Of a DNA stretch of 54,077 nucleotides, positions 6,519 to 12,573 are shown piece after piece. Source of the stretch: a virus; the IMG/VR virus record IMGVR_UViG_3300042288_001682, positions 1-54,077 of that record; one strand, 5' to 3'. The notes under the pieces were generated by a model. It saw only the letters and a list, made by a program, of their open reading frames with translations. It made no database searches and was not told where the DNA came from. Positions within the stretch are counted from its first letter, which is position 1, and each line of letters begins with the position of its first letter. Both the position numbers and the translations under genes were made by a program.

Positions 6519-6894
6519 TCACGAACGTGTCATTATTGACATTAAAATTGAAAAAGGTGAGCATGATTTTTTTACTGGTATAGATCTTAGTAAATATATA
6601 CAAACATCAATAAGATCACAGCACAATGGTAAAACTTATAAAAGTTATTATTTAGTAAACCCCGAACTACGTTATTCTTGTTTAAGATTAGAAGATGTTG
6701 TTCTTGATGTGATAACTGACCAAGTAAAGGACCATGTTAAAAAACATTTAAAAACTATTGATTTAGATACCCTTGGTCTGACTATTGTTCCTCACGCCTT
6801 AATGGATAAAGATAAGGGTATACTTTTAAATACGGAGACTGGACAATATGTTGCTGGTTTTAATATTGGAGAAAGTAATGGGGATAAAACTTAA
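6508..6894 (+). CDS. Hypothetical protein
   Basis: The gene encodes 128 aa starting MKIDHERVIIDIKIEKGEHD. The N-terminal half looks beta-rich (KTYKSYYLVNPELRYS) and the middle forms a charged helix (VITDQVKDHVKKHLKTI). No catalytic motif is visible. It overlaps the gene before by 11 nt and the small gene after by 17 nt. Such overlaps are common in this arm and support the reading frame. The function is unknown. Confidence 0.55.
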   Translation: MKIDHERVIIDIKIEKGEHDFFTGIDLSKYIQTSIRSQHNGKTYKSYYLVNPELRYSCLRLEDVVLDVITDQVKDHVKKHLKTIDLDTLGLTIVPHALMDKDKGILLNTETGQYVAGFNIGESNGDKT

Positions 6895-7021
6895 ACAAGA
6901 AACTGAGGAACAAAAAGTATACATGGCATTTATAGAAAAGACTACAAAGATTGTACAGGCATGGCCTGAGTGGATGAAGTGTTTAGCTCCACATATTAAG
7001 GAAAATAAAAATGAAATTTAA
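6878..7021 (+). CDS. Very small protein in early operon
   Basis: The 47-aa frame MGIKLKQETEEQKVYMAFIE... fills the only gap in this part of the operon. It overlaps the genes on both sides (17 nt before, 11 nt after). It is a charged helix followed by an AWPEWMKC turn. A Trp-Pro-x-Trp segment in a short phage protein is suggestive of a protein-binding peptide, but no family can be claimed. Support comes from the exact fit between its neighbours. Confidence 0.5.
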   Translation: MGIKLKQETEEQKVYMAFIEKTTKIVQAWPEWMKCLAPHIKENKNEI

Positions 7022-7463
7022 AGGAAGTGTGGACTTAGTACAAATATATGATGGGATGCAAAACTATAGTGCCGAACTCAAATTAGTAGAGGGCGGAGAC
7101 GTTATTTTAAAAGTTGATGGAATGCCAGATGCTGTATTAAGTTATATAGGCCCACTTTATATTAAGTTTGCTATTCCATGTACACAAAAATCATATCCAC
7201 TTAATTATAATGAGGGATGGGGTACAAATGTAGAATTTGGTATTATTCCTAAAATTACAGAATCAAAATCAGCTTCTATACCTAGAAAAGGAAAAACAAT
7301 TGAAGAAACTGTTGGGGAATTAAGTGAAGATGATGTTAGGGAAAGATGTATTGGTTTAGCTAACATGGTTGAAAGACAACAGGGAGAAATCAATAAACTA
7401 ACAATGGAGTTAAAAGAAATCAAAGATTATCTAAAAGAAAATGAAGAAGCACTTGATAAGTAA
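7011..7463 (+). CDS. Hypothetical protein, paralogue of the 8748-9188 product
   Basis: This 150-aa protein begins MKFKGSVDLVQIYDG and resembles the 146-aa protein at 8748-9188 in the MKF(K/R)G-V start, the following beta-rich domain of about 90 residues, a GWG or GMG-containing turn, and the C-terminal coiled coil (RCIGLANMVERQQGEINKL against EFIALAKRLERKEKEIKRL). The two are probably diverged duplicates. The coiled coil suggests oligomers. The 3' end overlaps the lipoprotein gene by 23 nt. Confidence 0.6.
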   Translation: MKFKGSVDLVQIYDGMQNYSAELKLVEGGDVILKVDGMPDAVLSYIGPLYIKFAIPCTQKSYPLNYNEGWGTNVEFGIIPKITESKSASIPRKGKTIEETVGELSEDDVRERCIGLANMVERQQGEINKLTMELKEIKDYLKENEEALDK

Positions 7464-7782
7464 ATTTATTCTAGCATTTTGTTTATATATTTGTTGTGGG
7501 TGTAATAACCCTTCTCCCCCACCAAGTATAACACTTTACATGAAAGAAGATGAAAAAAGTGTTTTCTCTAAAATCACAAGACAACCAGATGCGGTAATTT
7601 TAAAAGGAGAGATTACAGAATACCATTGGGAAGGAGTAGGAAGTGACATCCCTATATTTCAAACTACTGGAGCAAGGCAACTACATTTTAAAGATGGTAA
7701 GCTTGTAAGCTATAAGTACCTTTGGGATAATGTAACTGTAAAAACATTAAAGAATGAAAAAATACTTAATATACGAAATTGA
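7441..7782 (+). CDS. Putative phage lipoprotein
   Basis: In this 113-aa protein, Lys residues are followed by a hydrophobic stretch (FILAFCLYICCGC) and a plausible lipobox ending at a Cys near residue 21, then Asn-Asn-Pro. This is a typical type II signal peptide, so the mature protein would be lipid-anchored on the outer side of the host cytoplasmic membrane or in the outer membrane. Phage lipoproteins often block superinfection or take part in lysis; neither is proven here. The rest is a small beta domain. Confidence 0.6.
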   Translation: MKKHLISKFILAFCLYICCGCNNPSPPPSITLYMKEDEKSVFSKITRQPDAVILKGEITEYHWEGVGSDIPIFQTTGARQLHFKDGKLVSYKYLWDNVTVKTLKNEKILNIRN

Positions 7783-8125
7783 AGAAGTTACTAATGAACA
7801 CAAAGATGGGAGAGTTATTTATAAGTACCCATTTGGTGATCGCATAAAATGGAATGGTGAAGTTTGGGTGTGTTTGGATCTTCCTGATGATAAATACACT
7901 CATGGACACCACTATAAGGACAATGTAGTTACCCACCACCTTCCTAATGGTCCAATATCCCCTGATCAAGCTGTTGAGGTTGAGGAGTGCCGTATAGAGA
8001 AAATCAATGTTGCATGGGGTAGATCGCATGATCTTGGGGTTGTTAACCCTGGACCATCGTATGATCCGTACGTCTACCTAGAAGGCACCAAAGTAGGTGT
8101 ATTTGAAATACCAACAAAGAAATGA
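7754..8125 (+). CDS. Hypothetical protein
   Basis: This 123-aa soluble protein is rich in aromatic and His residues (KYTHGHHYKDNVVTHHLPNG), which might bind metal, but the spacing fits no family I can name. It overlaps the lipoprotein gene by 29 nt and the next gene by ATGA. It is an internal member of a tightly packed early operon. The function is unknown. Confidence 0.55.
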   Translation: MKKYLIYEIEEVTNEHKDGRVIYKYPFGDRIKWNGEVWVCLDLPDDKYTHGHHYKDNVVTHHLPNGPISPDQAVEVEECRIEKINVAWGRSHDLGVVNPGPSYDPYVYLEGTKVGVFEIPTKK

Positions 8126-8499
8126 GTTTAGGAAATTTAAATAGTTTAAAACTCAGGGCATGGGCTAGGGATGTTAGAATTGCTTTTGGTGGTAATATCT
8201 ATTTAGTTGGATCAGCCACCAAAACTAAAGAATGGAGAGACGTAGATGTAGTTTGTATGCTTAACCTAGAAGAATATACAAAACTTTTTGGAGATTCATA
8301 TGGACATGGAAACTTAAAATGGGAAGTACTTTGTACAGCAGTTTGTATTTGGGGAACAGAAGTAACTGGACTACCAATTGATTTTAAATTCCAAGAAATT
8401 GAATTAGCAAATGAAACACATAAAGGAAATCGAGAACCTTTATCTACTTCGCTTGACACTATAAAAAAAGGATATCCCTTAAGAACAGATAAAAAATGA
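8122..8499 (+). CDS. Nucleotidyltransferase-fold-like small protein
   Basis: Residues about 26-45 of this 125-aa protein read LVGSATKTKEWRDVDVVCML. This matches the polymerase-beta-type nucleotidyltransferase signature: a Gly-Ser at the end of a strand, then DxD (here RDVDVV), the metal-binding Asp pair. A later acidic residue, FKFQEIE, could supply the third carboxylate. Minimal proteins of this fold transfer NMP to proteins or RNA. The match is from motif only and the target is unknown. It overlaps both neighbours by ATGA. Confidence 0.55.
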   Translation: MSLGNLNSLKLRAWARDVRIAFGGNIYLVGSATKTKEWRDVDVVCMLNLEEYTKLFGDSYGHGNLKWEVLCTAVCIWGTEVTGLPIDFKFQEIELANETHKGNREPLSTSLDTIKKGYPLRTDKK

Positions 8500-8732
8500 A
8501 GAAAATAACATTAGTAACAATGGATGATTGGACAGCTGTTTACGTTAACGGTAAGTTAATGGCAGAGAACCATAGCGTTAGTAATGATGAATTACTAAAG
8601 GTCTTAGGTATATCGTATGAGAGTATTACACTTGAAGATGATACATGTATTATGGACTTTCTACCACAAAAACTTGAAGATTTGGATAAAATAGAAAACG
8701 TAAAGTTAACTAGAGAATTCAGAAGCAATTAA
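8496..8732 (+). CDS. Hypothetical small acidic protein
   Basis: The 78-aa protein starts MKKITLVTMDDWTAVYVNGK, which looks like a two-stranded hairpin with a turn at NG, followed by helices rich in Glu, Leu and Asp. The ATG overlaps the stop of the nucleotidyltransferase-like gene by ATGA. No signal peptide or motif is present. The function is unknown. Confidence 0.55.
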   Translation: MKKITLVTMDDWTAVYVNGKLMAENHSVSNDELLKVLGISYESITLEDDTCIMDFLPQKLEDLDKIENVKLTREFRSN

Positions 8733-8747
8733 AAGGAAAACATAAAG

Positions 8748-9188
8748 ATGAAATTTAGAGGAGTTGTAACATCAGCACAAAAGGTAGATGACAGGATACT
8801 GTGTGAAGCAGAGGTAACCCCATTCTTCCACCCATACGTAGAAGATTACAAAAATCATCTGCTTGTTGAGGGTGCTCAAGACGTAGTTATAGAAAGGTTT
8901 AAACCTATGGAACTTAGTTTTACCGTACCGCAAGGTAATGGGGAGAATAATAGTCTCTACTCCCACAAAGGTGGGATGGGAATTATGGTGACATTGGATA
9001 TAGCATCTGATGAACCAGAACTAAGTCCAGAGACAATTGAATCTATTGAAAAAGCTGACCCTAAAGATCTTGTAAAAGAATTTATTGCATTAGCTAAAAG
9101 ACTAGAGCGAAAAGAAAAAGAAATCAAAAGATTAAACGAAGAACTAGAAAGCTTGTATACAGTAAAAGAACATTATACGGCAACATAA
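8748..9188 (+). CDS. Hypothetical protein, paralogue of the 7011-7463 product
   Basis: The 146-aa protein starts MKFRGVVTSAQKVDD. It shares its start, domain order and C-terminal coiled coil with the 150-aa protein 1.3 kb upstream. The last 45 residues are strongly charged heptads (LERKEKEIKRLNEELESL). The leader AAAAGGAAAACATAAAG contains a weak purine-rich site. The function is unknown; a duplicated early protein that forms coiled-coil dimers is the most that can be inferred. Confidence 0.6.
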   Translation: MKFRGVVTSAQKVDDRILCEAEVTPFFHPYVEDYKNHLLVEGAQDVVIERFKPMELSFTVPQGNGENNSLYSHKGGMGIMVTLDIASDEPELSPETIESIEKADPKDLVKEFIALAKRLERKEKEIKRLNEELESLYTVKEHYTAT

Positions 9189-9290
9189 TACCACACAACA
9201 AAGGAACATAATACCGCAAGGTATATTATACAACGAAGGGTCGTAGATATGAGCACGTTAGTGCCATTAAATACGACAAAGGAGTGTTTA

Positions 9291-9482
9291 ATGACAACAG
9301 ATGCAAAATTAGATTTATTAAAAGAAATGAATGCCGAGCTACAATTGGCAATTGAGACAGTACTTGCTGATGCAAGGTTTGCTACACTAGCAAGCAAGTT
9401 TAAAATAAAAGTAACAAACGAAGTGGACCTTGGCGGTGTTATTGAGAACCCGAAATTATCAGCTAGTTTGTCTGTAAAGTGA
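9291..9482 (+). CDS. Hypothetical small helical protein
   Basis: The start at 9291 (MTTDAKLDLLKEMNAELQLA, 63 aa) is preferred because AAAGGAG lies six bases upstream, one of the best Shine-Dalgarno sites in this arm. An in-frame ATG at 9249 would add 14 residues. The protein is mostly helical, with a short C-terminal beta segment ending SLSVK. The 60 bases before it contain repeated AACGAAGG/AACAAAGGA-like purine tracts. The function is unknown. Confidence 0.5.
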   Translation: MTTDAKLDLLKEMNAELQLAIETVLADARFATLASKFKIKVTNEVDLGGVIENPKLSASLSVK

Positions 9483-9488
9483 TAAATA

Positions 9489-9857
9489 ATGCGATTAGAG
9501 CAATACCCAACAACTTTATCAGACACCATCCACGAGCTCGTTGCTTATTTAGTTGTATCTGATAAACCACCATTAATAGGTGTATTGGTACCTAAAATGG
9601 AACATGGGAGAGACTTCATCAGAGATTTAAGGTCTGCACTTTACAAGAAAGGACTAGAACATTTATATACCCACAATAAGTTTATAATATCTGATTATGG
9701 GTCCCTTTCAGACAAGTTTAGAGGGTACGACCTTGATCTATTTATAAATGTATTAGACTTAAACTATCCTAATCACCCTAAAAGAGTTGATTTAGATGAA
9801 ATTTATTATAAATGTAGGCTAGAAAAGAAAAATATAGTTACTGTTATTAACTTTTAA
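9489..9857 (+). CDS. Hypothetical protein
   Basis: This 122-aa protein begins MRLEQYPTTLSDTIHELVAY and looks like an alternating alpha/beta fold (LIGVLVPKMEH; KFIISDYGSL; DLFINVLDLN). The alternation of parallel-strand-like segments and helices resembles small Rossmann-type domains, but there is no glycine-rich nucleotide loop. It follows the previous gene after 6 nt. A promoter-like element overlaps its stop codon and serves the next gene. The function is unknown. Confidence 0.5.
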   Translation: MRLEQYPTTLSDTIHELVAYLVVSDKPPLIGVLVPKMEHGRDFIRDLRSALYKKGLEHLYTHNKFIISDYGSLSDKFRGYDLDLFINVLDLNYPNHPKRVDLDEIYYKCRLEKKNIVTVINF

Positions 9858-9869
9858 ACGTATATAACT
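9857..9869 (+). promoter_or_regulatory. Possible ACGTATA promoter element
   Basis: ACGTATATAACT immediately precedes the ATG at 9870. It resembles the ACGTATACTATAT and ACGTATAATATAG elements before 5507 and 12,574, although the upstream T-run is shorter here. It would give a leaderless or nearly leaderless transcript. Confidence 0.35.
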
Positions 9870-10160
9870 ATGATGACTATTGCAGAATACAAACCACAAC
9901 CACCTATGACTAACGAATACGCAAACAATAATAAGCACGACATTGAAATTAAATATTTCTATGCAAAAGATGATTATGAGTTTCAAAATGAACCAGTTAA
10001 AGTAATTATTAAAACGATTACAACTTCTGTAGAGGATACTCCAACACATACATATGAAGCTACTGAAAACGTAAAAGAATATGTAGAAGAAATGTTAAAA
10101 GTGTTTAATCTAGCTACAAGAATTGGAAAAGTTATTACACTACAAGTATCTGAGGAATAA
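9870..10160 (+). CDS. Hypothetical protein, last gene before a terminator
   Basis: The 96-aa product starts MMTIAEYKPQPPMTNEYANN, contains a beta-rich middle (VKVIIKTITTSVED) and ends in an amphipathic helix. A strong intrinsic terminator follows 10 nt after its stop, so it closes the first rightward operon. No motif was recognised. Confidence 0.55.
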   Translation: MMTIAEYKPQPPMTNEYANNNKHDIEIKYFYAKDDYEFQNEPVKVIIKTITTSVEDTPTHTYEATENVKEYVEEMLKVFNLATRIGKVITLQVSEE

Positions 10161-10170
10161 AAAGTATTAG

Positions 10171-10192
10171 GGAGCCAAAAGCTCCCTTTTTA
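10171..10192 (+). terminator. Rho-independent terminator
   Basis: GGGAGC and GCTCCC pair around a short A-rich loop and are followed by TTTTT. It lies between the stop at 10160 and the next start at 10206. Confidence 0.85.
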
Positions 10193-10205
10193 ATGAGATA
10201 ATATA

Positions 10206-10475
10206 ATGGACGGATTAAAAGAAGGACTATCTACTTTTAAGAATAATTTAGATGGCAATTTAAAAGGCAAAGCAAAGTGCTTTAATGATATTCTGGAAAA
10301 CCACGGTGAATGTCAAATTGTTCTTGCTTCTGGAACTATTCATTCCCTTCACTTAGGTGATAAGGGATATTTTGATGAATCGGTTGTTACATATGCTGAC
10401 AAAGAAGGTAACTATATTTGTATCTTCTGGGATCAAGTAGAATCTGTTAACTTCCACTTAGGGTACAAGGATTAA
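10206..10475 (+). CDS. Hypothetical protein
   Basis: This 89-aa protein has a helical N-terminus (MDGLKEGLSTFKNNL) and a beta-rich C-terminal part (CQIVLASGTIHSLHLGD; YICIFWDQVESVNFH) that could be a small barrel. It starts 14 nt after the terminator and is followed after 3 nt by the next gene. No clear Shine-Dalgarno sequence is present. The function is unknown. Confidence 0.55.
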   Translation: MDGLKEGLSTFKNNLDGNLKGKAKCFNDILENHGECQIVLASGTIHSLHLGDKGYFDESVVTYADKEGNYICIFWDQVESVNFHLGYKD

Positions 10476-10478
10476 TAT

Positions 10479-11372
10479 ATGAAAGACGCACTAACACCAG
10501 CTAACGTTACTTTTATTGTTGAAAACAATGATAGGGTCTTAACACGATTAGACACTGTTACAGGGTTTAACATTGACCTTCAAGAAGATAACAACCTCAA
10601 ATTAGATTTAGAAGTTGTCTATACTACAACTCCAGAAACAAACGATCAACTAACAATAAATAATTTAAATGAAGATGAACTACTAAGGCTTTATATTGTC
10701 CTAGGTTATTCTGTTTATGTTGTTGGTGGGTGGATTGAAACAAAGAATCTTGGGTTATCTGCATCAGTTCCTGACTCTGTTATTACTGCACGTATTGAAG
10801 TAATTGGAGAGTATGAAGTTGTAGATATGAAGCACCTTGAAAACATTACTTCATATTTAGCTAAGGCTGTTAAGGAAGAAACTGAAGCACTACAAGCAAT
10901 ACACAATGAAATCATTAACAACTTTAATGAACGCAACAATACAGAACACACAAGCTTTGAAGACTTGTTAGGTTCTATTAATAACAATGAAAATACTGGG
11001 TGTTGTGGCAATAACGGTTGTGGTTGTCAAGATACTGTAACCACAGTAACAGCTTATCCAGAAAACCTGATTACAAATGCTGATCCAGGTGATGAAACAA
11101 AGTATGAATCAGAACCAAAAGTTATGTCTTTTGAGGTAACTAAAGGAAATCTTTCAAGAACTACTGACACATTAAAAGAGCTATTCAAAGCATGTGACGT
11201 AAAATGGATTAGCTTAGTTGACGACTTACCAGAAGTTGAAGGCTTTGAACCTGCATCTATGCTTTACCAATACTTTAAAGAAGCACATCTTTTAGGGTTG
11301 TTAGTACAAATGGCGGATATTTTACATGGAGAGGATAGAGAAAACGTATTTCTTTATGTCTATTATCGGTAA
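10479..11372 (+). CDS. Hypothetical protein with cysteine-glycine knuckle
   Basis: This is the largest protein of the early right arm, 297 aa. The N-terminal half is beta-rich (FNIDLQEDNNLKLDLEVVYT), a helix spans about residues 125-155, and around residues 174-183 there is a dense Cys/Gly motif (GCCGNNGCGCQ). The C-terminal third is helical. Four clustered cysteines could bind a metal ion. A strong terminator follows. No family was recognised. Confidence 0.6.
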   Translation: MKDALTPANVTFIVENNDRVLTRLDTVTGFNIDLQEDNNLKLDLEVVYTTTPETNDQLTINNLNEDELLRLYIVLGYSVYVVGGWIETKNLGLSASVPDSVITARIEVIGEYEVVDMKHLENITSYLAKAVKEETEALQAIHNEIINNFNERNNTEHTSFEDLLGSINNNENTGCCGNNGCGCQDTVTTVTAYPENLITNADPGDETKYESEPKVMSFEVTKGNLSRTTDTLKELFKACDVKWISLVDDLPEVEGFEPASMLYQYFKEAHLLGLLVQMADILHGEDRENVFLYVYYR

Positions 11373-11406
11373 AACACAATAAAAATCCAATAATTTAAGC
11401 AAATTA

Positions 11407-11437
11407 AGCAGATTTTTCAAAAAATCTGCTTTTTTTG
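11407..11437 (+). terminator. Rho-independent terminator
   Basis: AGCAGATTTTT and AAAAATCTGCT form a stem closed by a very short loop, followed by a run of seven T residues. It ends the operon finishing at 11372. The remaining 190 bases up to the first tRNA are AT-rich and contain TTGACA at about 11515, a possible -35 box for the tRNA array, but no gene. Confidence 0.85.
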
Positions 11438-11625
11438 TAAAAAAATCTCTCTCTATGTGAAAACAATGGAACTTTTTTAAATAAAAATCGTTACATTATA
11501 TATAAACTAGAACTTTGACAATTTAATACAGCTTTTAATCCGAAAATCGTCCAATCCTCATGGACGACAATTAAAAAAGGGTTTCCTTATTGTGGGGTTT
11601 TCTACCTTTCCCCACTCGCGATTTA

Positions 11626-11702
11626 TCTGGATATAGCTCAGTTGATAGAGCGGGGCCTTTGGGAGGCTCAGGTCGCTGGTTTGAGCCCAGCTATTCAGAC
11701 CA
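11626..11702 (+). tRNA. tRNA-Pro(UGG)
   Basis: A complete 77-nt cloverleaf is present. The acceptor TCTGGAT pairs with ATTCAGA, the D-arm is AGCTCAGTTGATAGAGC, and the anticodon loop is TTTGGGA with anticodon TGG. The 3' CCA is encoded. It is the first tRNA of the array. Confidence 0.9.
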
Positions 11703-11707
11703 AGTTT

Positions 11708-11798
11708 CCTCTAGCATGGTAGAGGACAGGGTGACACACCATCTTTGTAGTATTTTCGTAGTGTTGTCACCCATTTTTAAGGGTTTGGATTGTCCTCT
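11708..11798 (+). ncRNA. Strongly structured non-tRNA segment in tRNA array
   Basis: Two stacked 8-bp helices can form: AGAGGACA (11721-11728) with TGTCCTCT (11791-11798), and directly inside it GGGTGACA (11729-11736) with TGTCACCC (11765-11772). An 18-nt one-sided bulge and a 28-nt loop remain. An alternative 6-bp hairpin, CCTCTA with TAGAGG (11708-11725), competes with the outer helix. It fits no tRNA cloverleaf. It may be a small RNA, a processing signal or a decayed tRNA. Confidence 0.4.
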
Positions 11799-11837
11799 TT
11801 GGGTTTTATAACTTGCAATGGTACCAAACCGAAACTG

Positions 11838-11860
11838 AGGTTCAGTGCGCTGAACCTTTT
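11838..11860 (+). terminator. Hairpin with short T tail
   Basis: AGGTTCAG and CTGAACCT flank the loop TGCG and are followed by TTT. It lies directly before tRNA-Asp. It may be a processing or pausing element rather than a terminator, because the array continues. Confidence 0.4.
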
Positions 11861-11862
11861 AC

Positions 11863-11938
11863 GCATCTATATTGTGGAGGAACTGCATACCACTCTGTCA
11901 CAGTGGAGGTCCGGGGTCAGTACCCGGTAGGTGCGCCA
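11863..11938 (+). tRNA. tRNA-Asp(GUC)
   Basis: GCATCTA pairs with TAGGTGC. The anticodon stem CCACT/AGTGG encloses the loop CTGTCAC with anticodon GTC. The T-arm is CCGGG-GTCAGTA-CCCGG and the end is GCCA. The D-stem is weak and the T-loop lacks the usual TTC start, so this is a divergent but foldable tRNA. Confidence 0.8.
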
Positions 11939-11946
11939 TTTTTTGT

Positions 11947-12021
11947 GAGGGGTAGTGTAGGATGTACAGGTCGGTCTCCAAAACCGTACCTCAAGGGTTC
12001 GAATCCCTTACCCACTCGCCA
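11947..12021 (+). tRNA. tRNA-Trp(CCA), divergent
   Basis: The loop CTCCAAA carries anticodon CCA. The T-arm AAGGG-TTCGAAT-CCCTT is normal and CCA is encoded. The acceptor GAGGGGT pairs with ACCC-A-CTC only if one A bulges out. The D-arm is short and the first anticodon-stem pair is a T-T mismatch. It may be functional but weak. Confidence 0.7.
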
Positions 12022-12027
12022 ATGTAC

Positions 12028-12103
12028 GGTGGAGTTGGCCTAATGGTTAAGGCAGAAGTTTGTGGAACTTTTTATACCAGTTCAATTCTGGTACTCTACC
12101 CCA
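12028..12103 (+). tRNA. tRNA-His(GUG)
   Basis: The loop TTGTGGA carries GTG. The acceptor GTGGAGT pairs with ACTCTAC, and an extra G at the 5' end can pair with the discriminator C, the identity mark of tRNA-His. CCA is encoded. Confidence 0.88.
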
Positions 12104-12110
12104 ATTTTAT

Positions 12111-12179
12111 AGCACTACTAGGTAGGTATGGACTCTCATAAGGTCCAATACAGTGATTCAAGTTCACTTAGTGCTCCCA
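12111..12179 (+). tRNA. tRNA-Met(CAU) with truncated D-arm
   Basis: AGCACTA pairs with TAGTGCT. The anticodon stem GGACT/GGTCC encloses CTCATAA with anticodon CAT, the T-stem AGTGA/TCACT is intact, and CCA is encoded. Only 12 nt separate the acceptor from the anticodon stem, against about 19 normally, so no standard D-arm can form. It is an elongator Met tRNA or, if C34 is modified to lysidine, an Ile tRNA. Confidence 0.75.
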
Positions 12180-12182
12180 AAT

Positions 12183-12260
12183 GACCGCATCTTCTAAATG
12201 GAATAGGAATCTTGGTTTTCACCCAGGACAATGTGGGTTCGAGTCCCATTGCGGTTACCA
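12183..12260 (+). tRNA. tRNA-Glu(UUC)
   Basis: GACCGCA pairs with TGCGGTT. The anticodon stem CTTGG/CCAGG encloses TTTTCAC with anticodon TTC. The T-loop is TTCGAGT and the end is ACCA. Confidence 0.88.
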
Positions 12261-12277
12261 ATATTAGGAATATTATT

Positions 12278-12424
12278 ATGGAAGTACCAGTATCTCCGCT
12301 ATATGCGGCACTTAGAAAAAAACCAGAAATCTTGAAAAAGGTTAATAAGGCACTAGCAAGAGAAAACGTTGCCTACGTTCGGTGGAATGGTCAACTTTAT
12401 GTCATAAAATGCAGTTTTAACTAG
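12278..12424 (+). CDS. Small hypothetical protein within tRNA array
   Basis: A 48-aa frame, MEVPVSPLYAALRKKPEILK and onward, fills the gap between tRNA-Glu and tRNA-Phe. It is basic, with a helix followed by a strand pair (VAYVRWNGQLYVIKC). The longer frame that includes tRNA-Glu sequence is rejected in favour of the ATG at 12278. An inverted repeat with 7-bp arms (CTAGTTT, AAACTAG) follows the stop. The function is unknown. Confidence 0.45.
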   Translation: MEVPVSPLYAALRKKPEILKKVNKALARENVAYVRWNGQLYVIKCSFN

Positions 12425-12449
12425 TTTCCTGCTCAAATAAACTAGGTAT

Positions 12450-12526
12450 GGGAATGTAGCTGAGTCGGTACAAGCGTCCGCCTGAAGAGCGGAAGTACGT
12501 AGGTTCGAATCCTACCTATCCCACCA
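12450..12526 (+). tRNA. tRNA-Phe(GAA)
   Basis: The anticodon stem TCCGC/GCGGA encloses CTGAAGA with anticodon GAA. The T-arm GTAGG-TTCGAAT-CCTAC is perfect and CCA is encoded. The acceptor GGGAATG/CTATCCC has two internal mismatches. Confidence 0.88.
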
Positions 12527-12548
12527 TTTTATAGTTACTTTTGACCTT

Positions 12549-12570
12549 GTTTTTACGTATAATATAGTGT
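12549..12570 (+). promoter_or_regulatory. Promoter-like TTTTTACGTATAATATAG element
   Basis: The element shares TTTTTACGTATA with the one before 5507 and contains a consensus TATAAT 11 nt before the ATG at 12,574. Transcription would start within a few bases of that ATG. A TTGACC lies 11 nt upstream of TATAAT, too close for a normal -35 box. Confidence 0.5.
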
Positions 12571-12573
12571 ACA

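Noticed and set aside
11703-11862. Group I intron within a split tRNA
   Set aside because: tRNA-Pro and tRNA-Asp on either side are complete, and no intron core helices are evident.
11590-12043. Two open frames across tRNA-Pro, tRNA-Asp and tRNA-Trp
   Set aside because: They overlap clear tRNA genes and lack gene-like composition.
12212-12277. Longer form of the 48-aa protein in the tRNA array
   Set aside because: The extra codons would be tRNA-Glu sequence.
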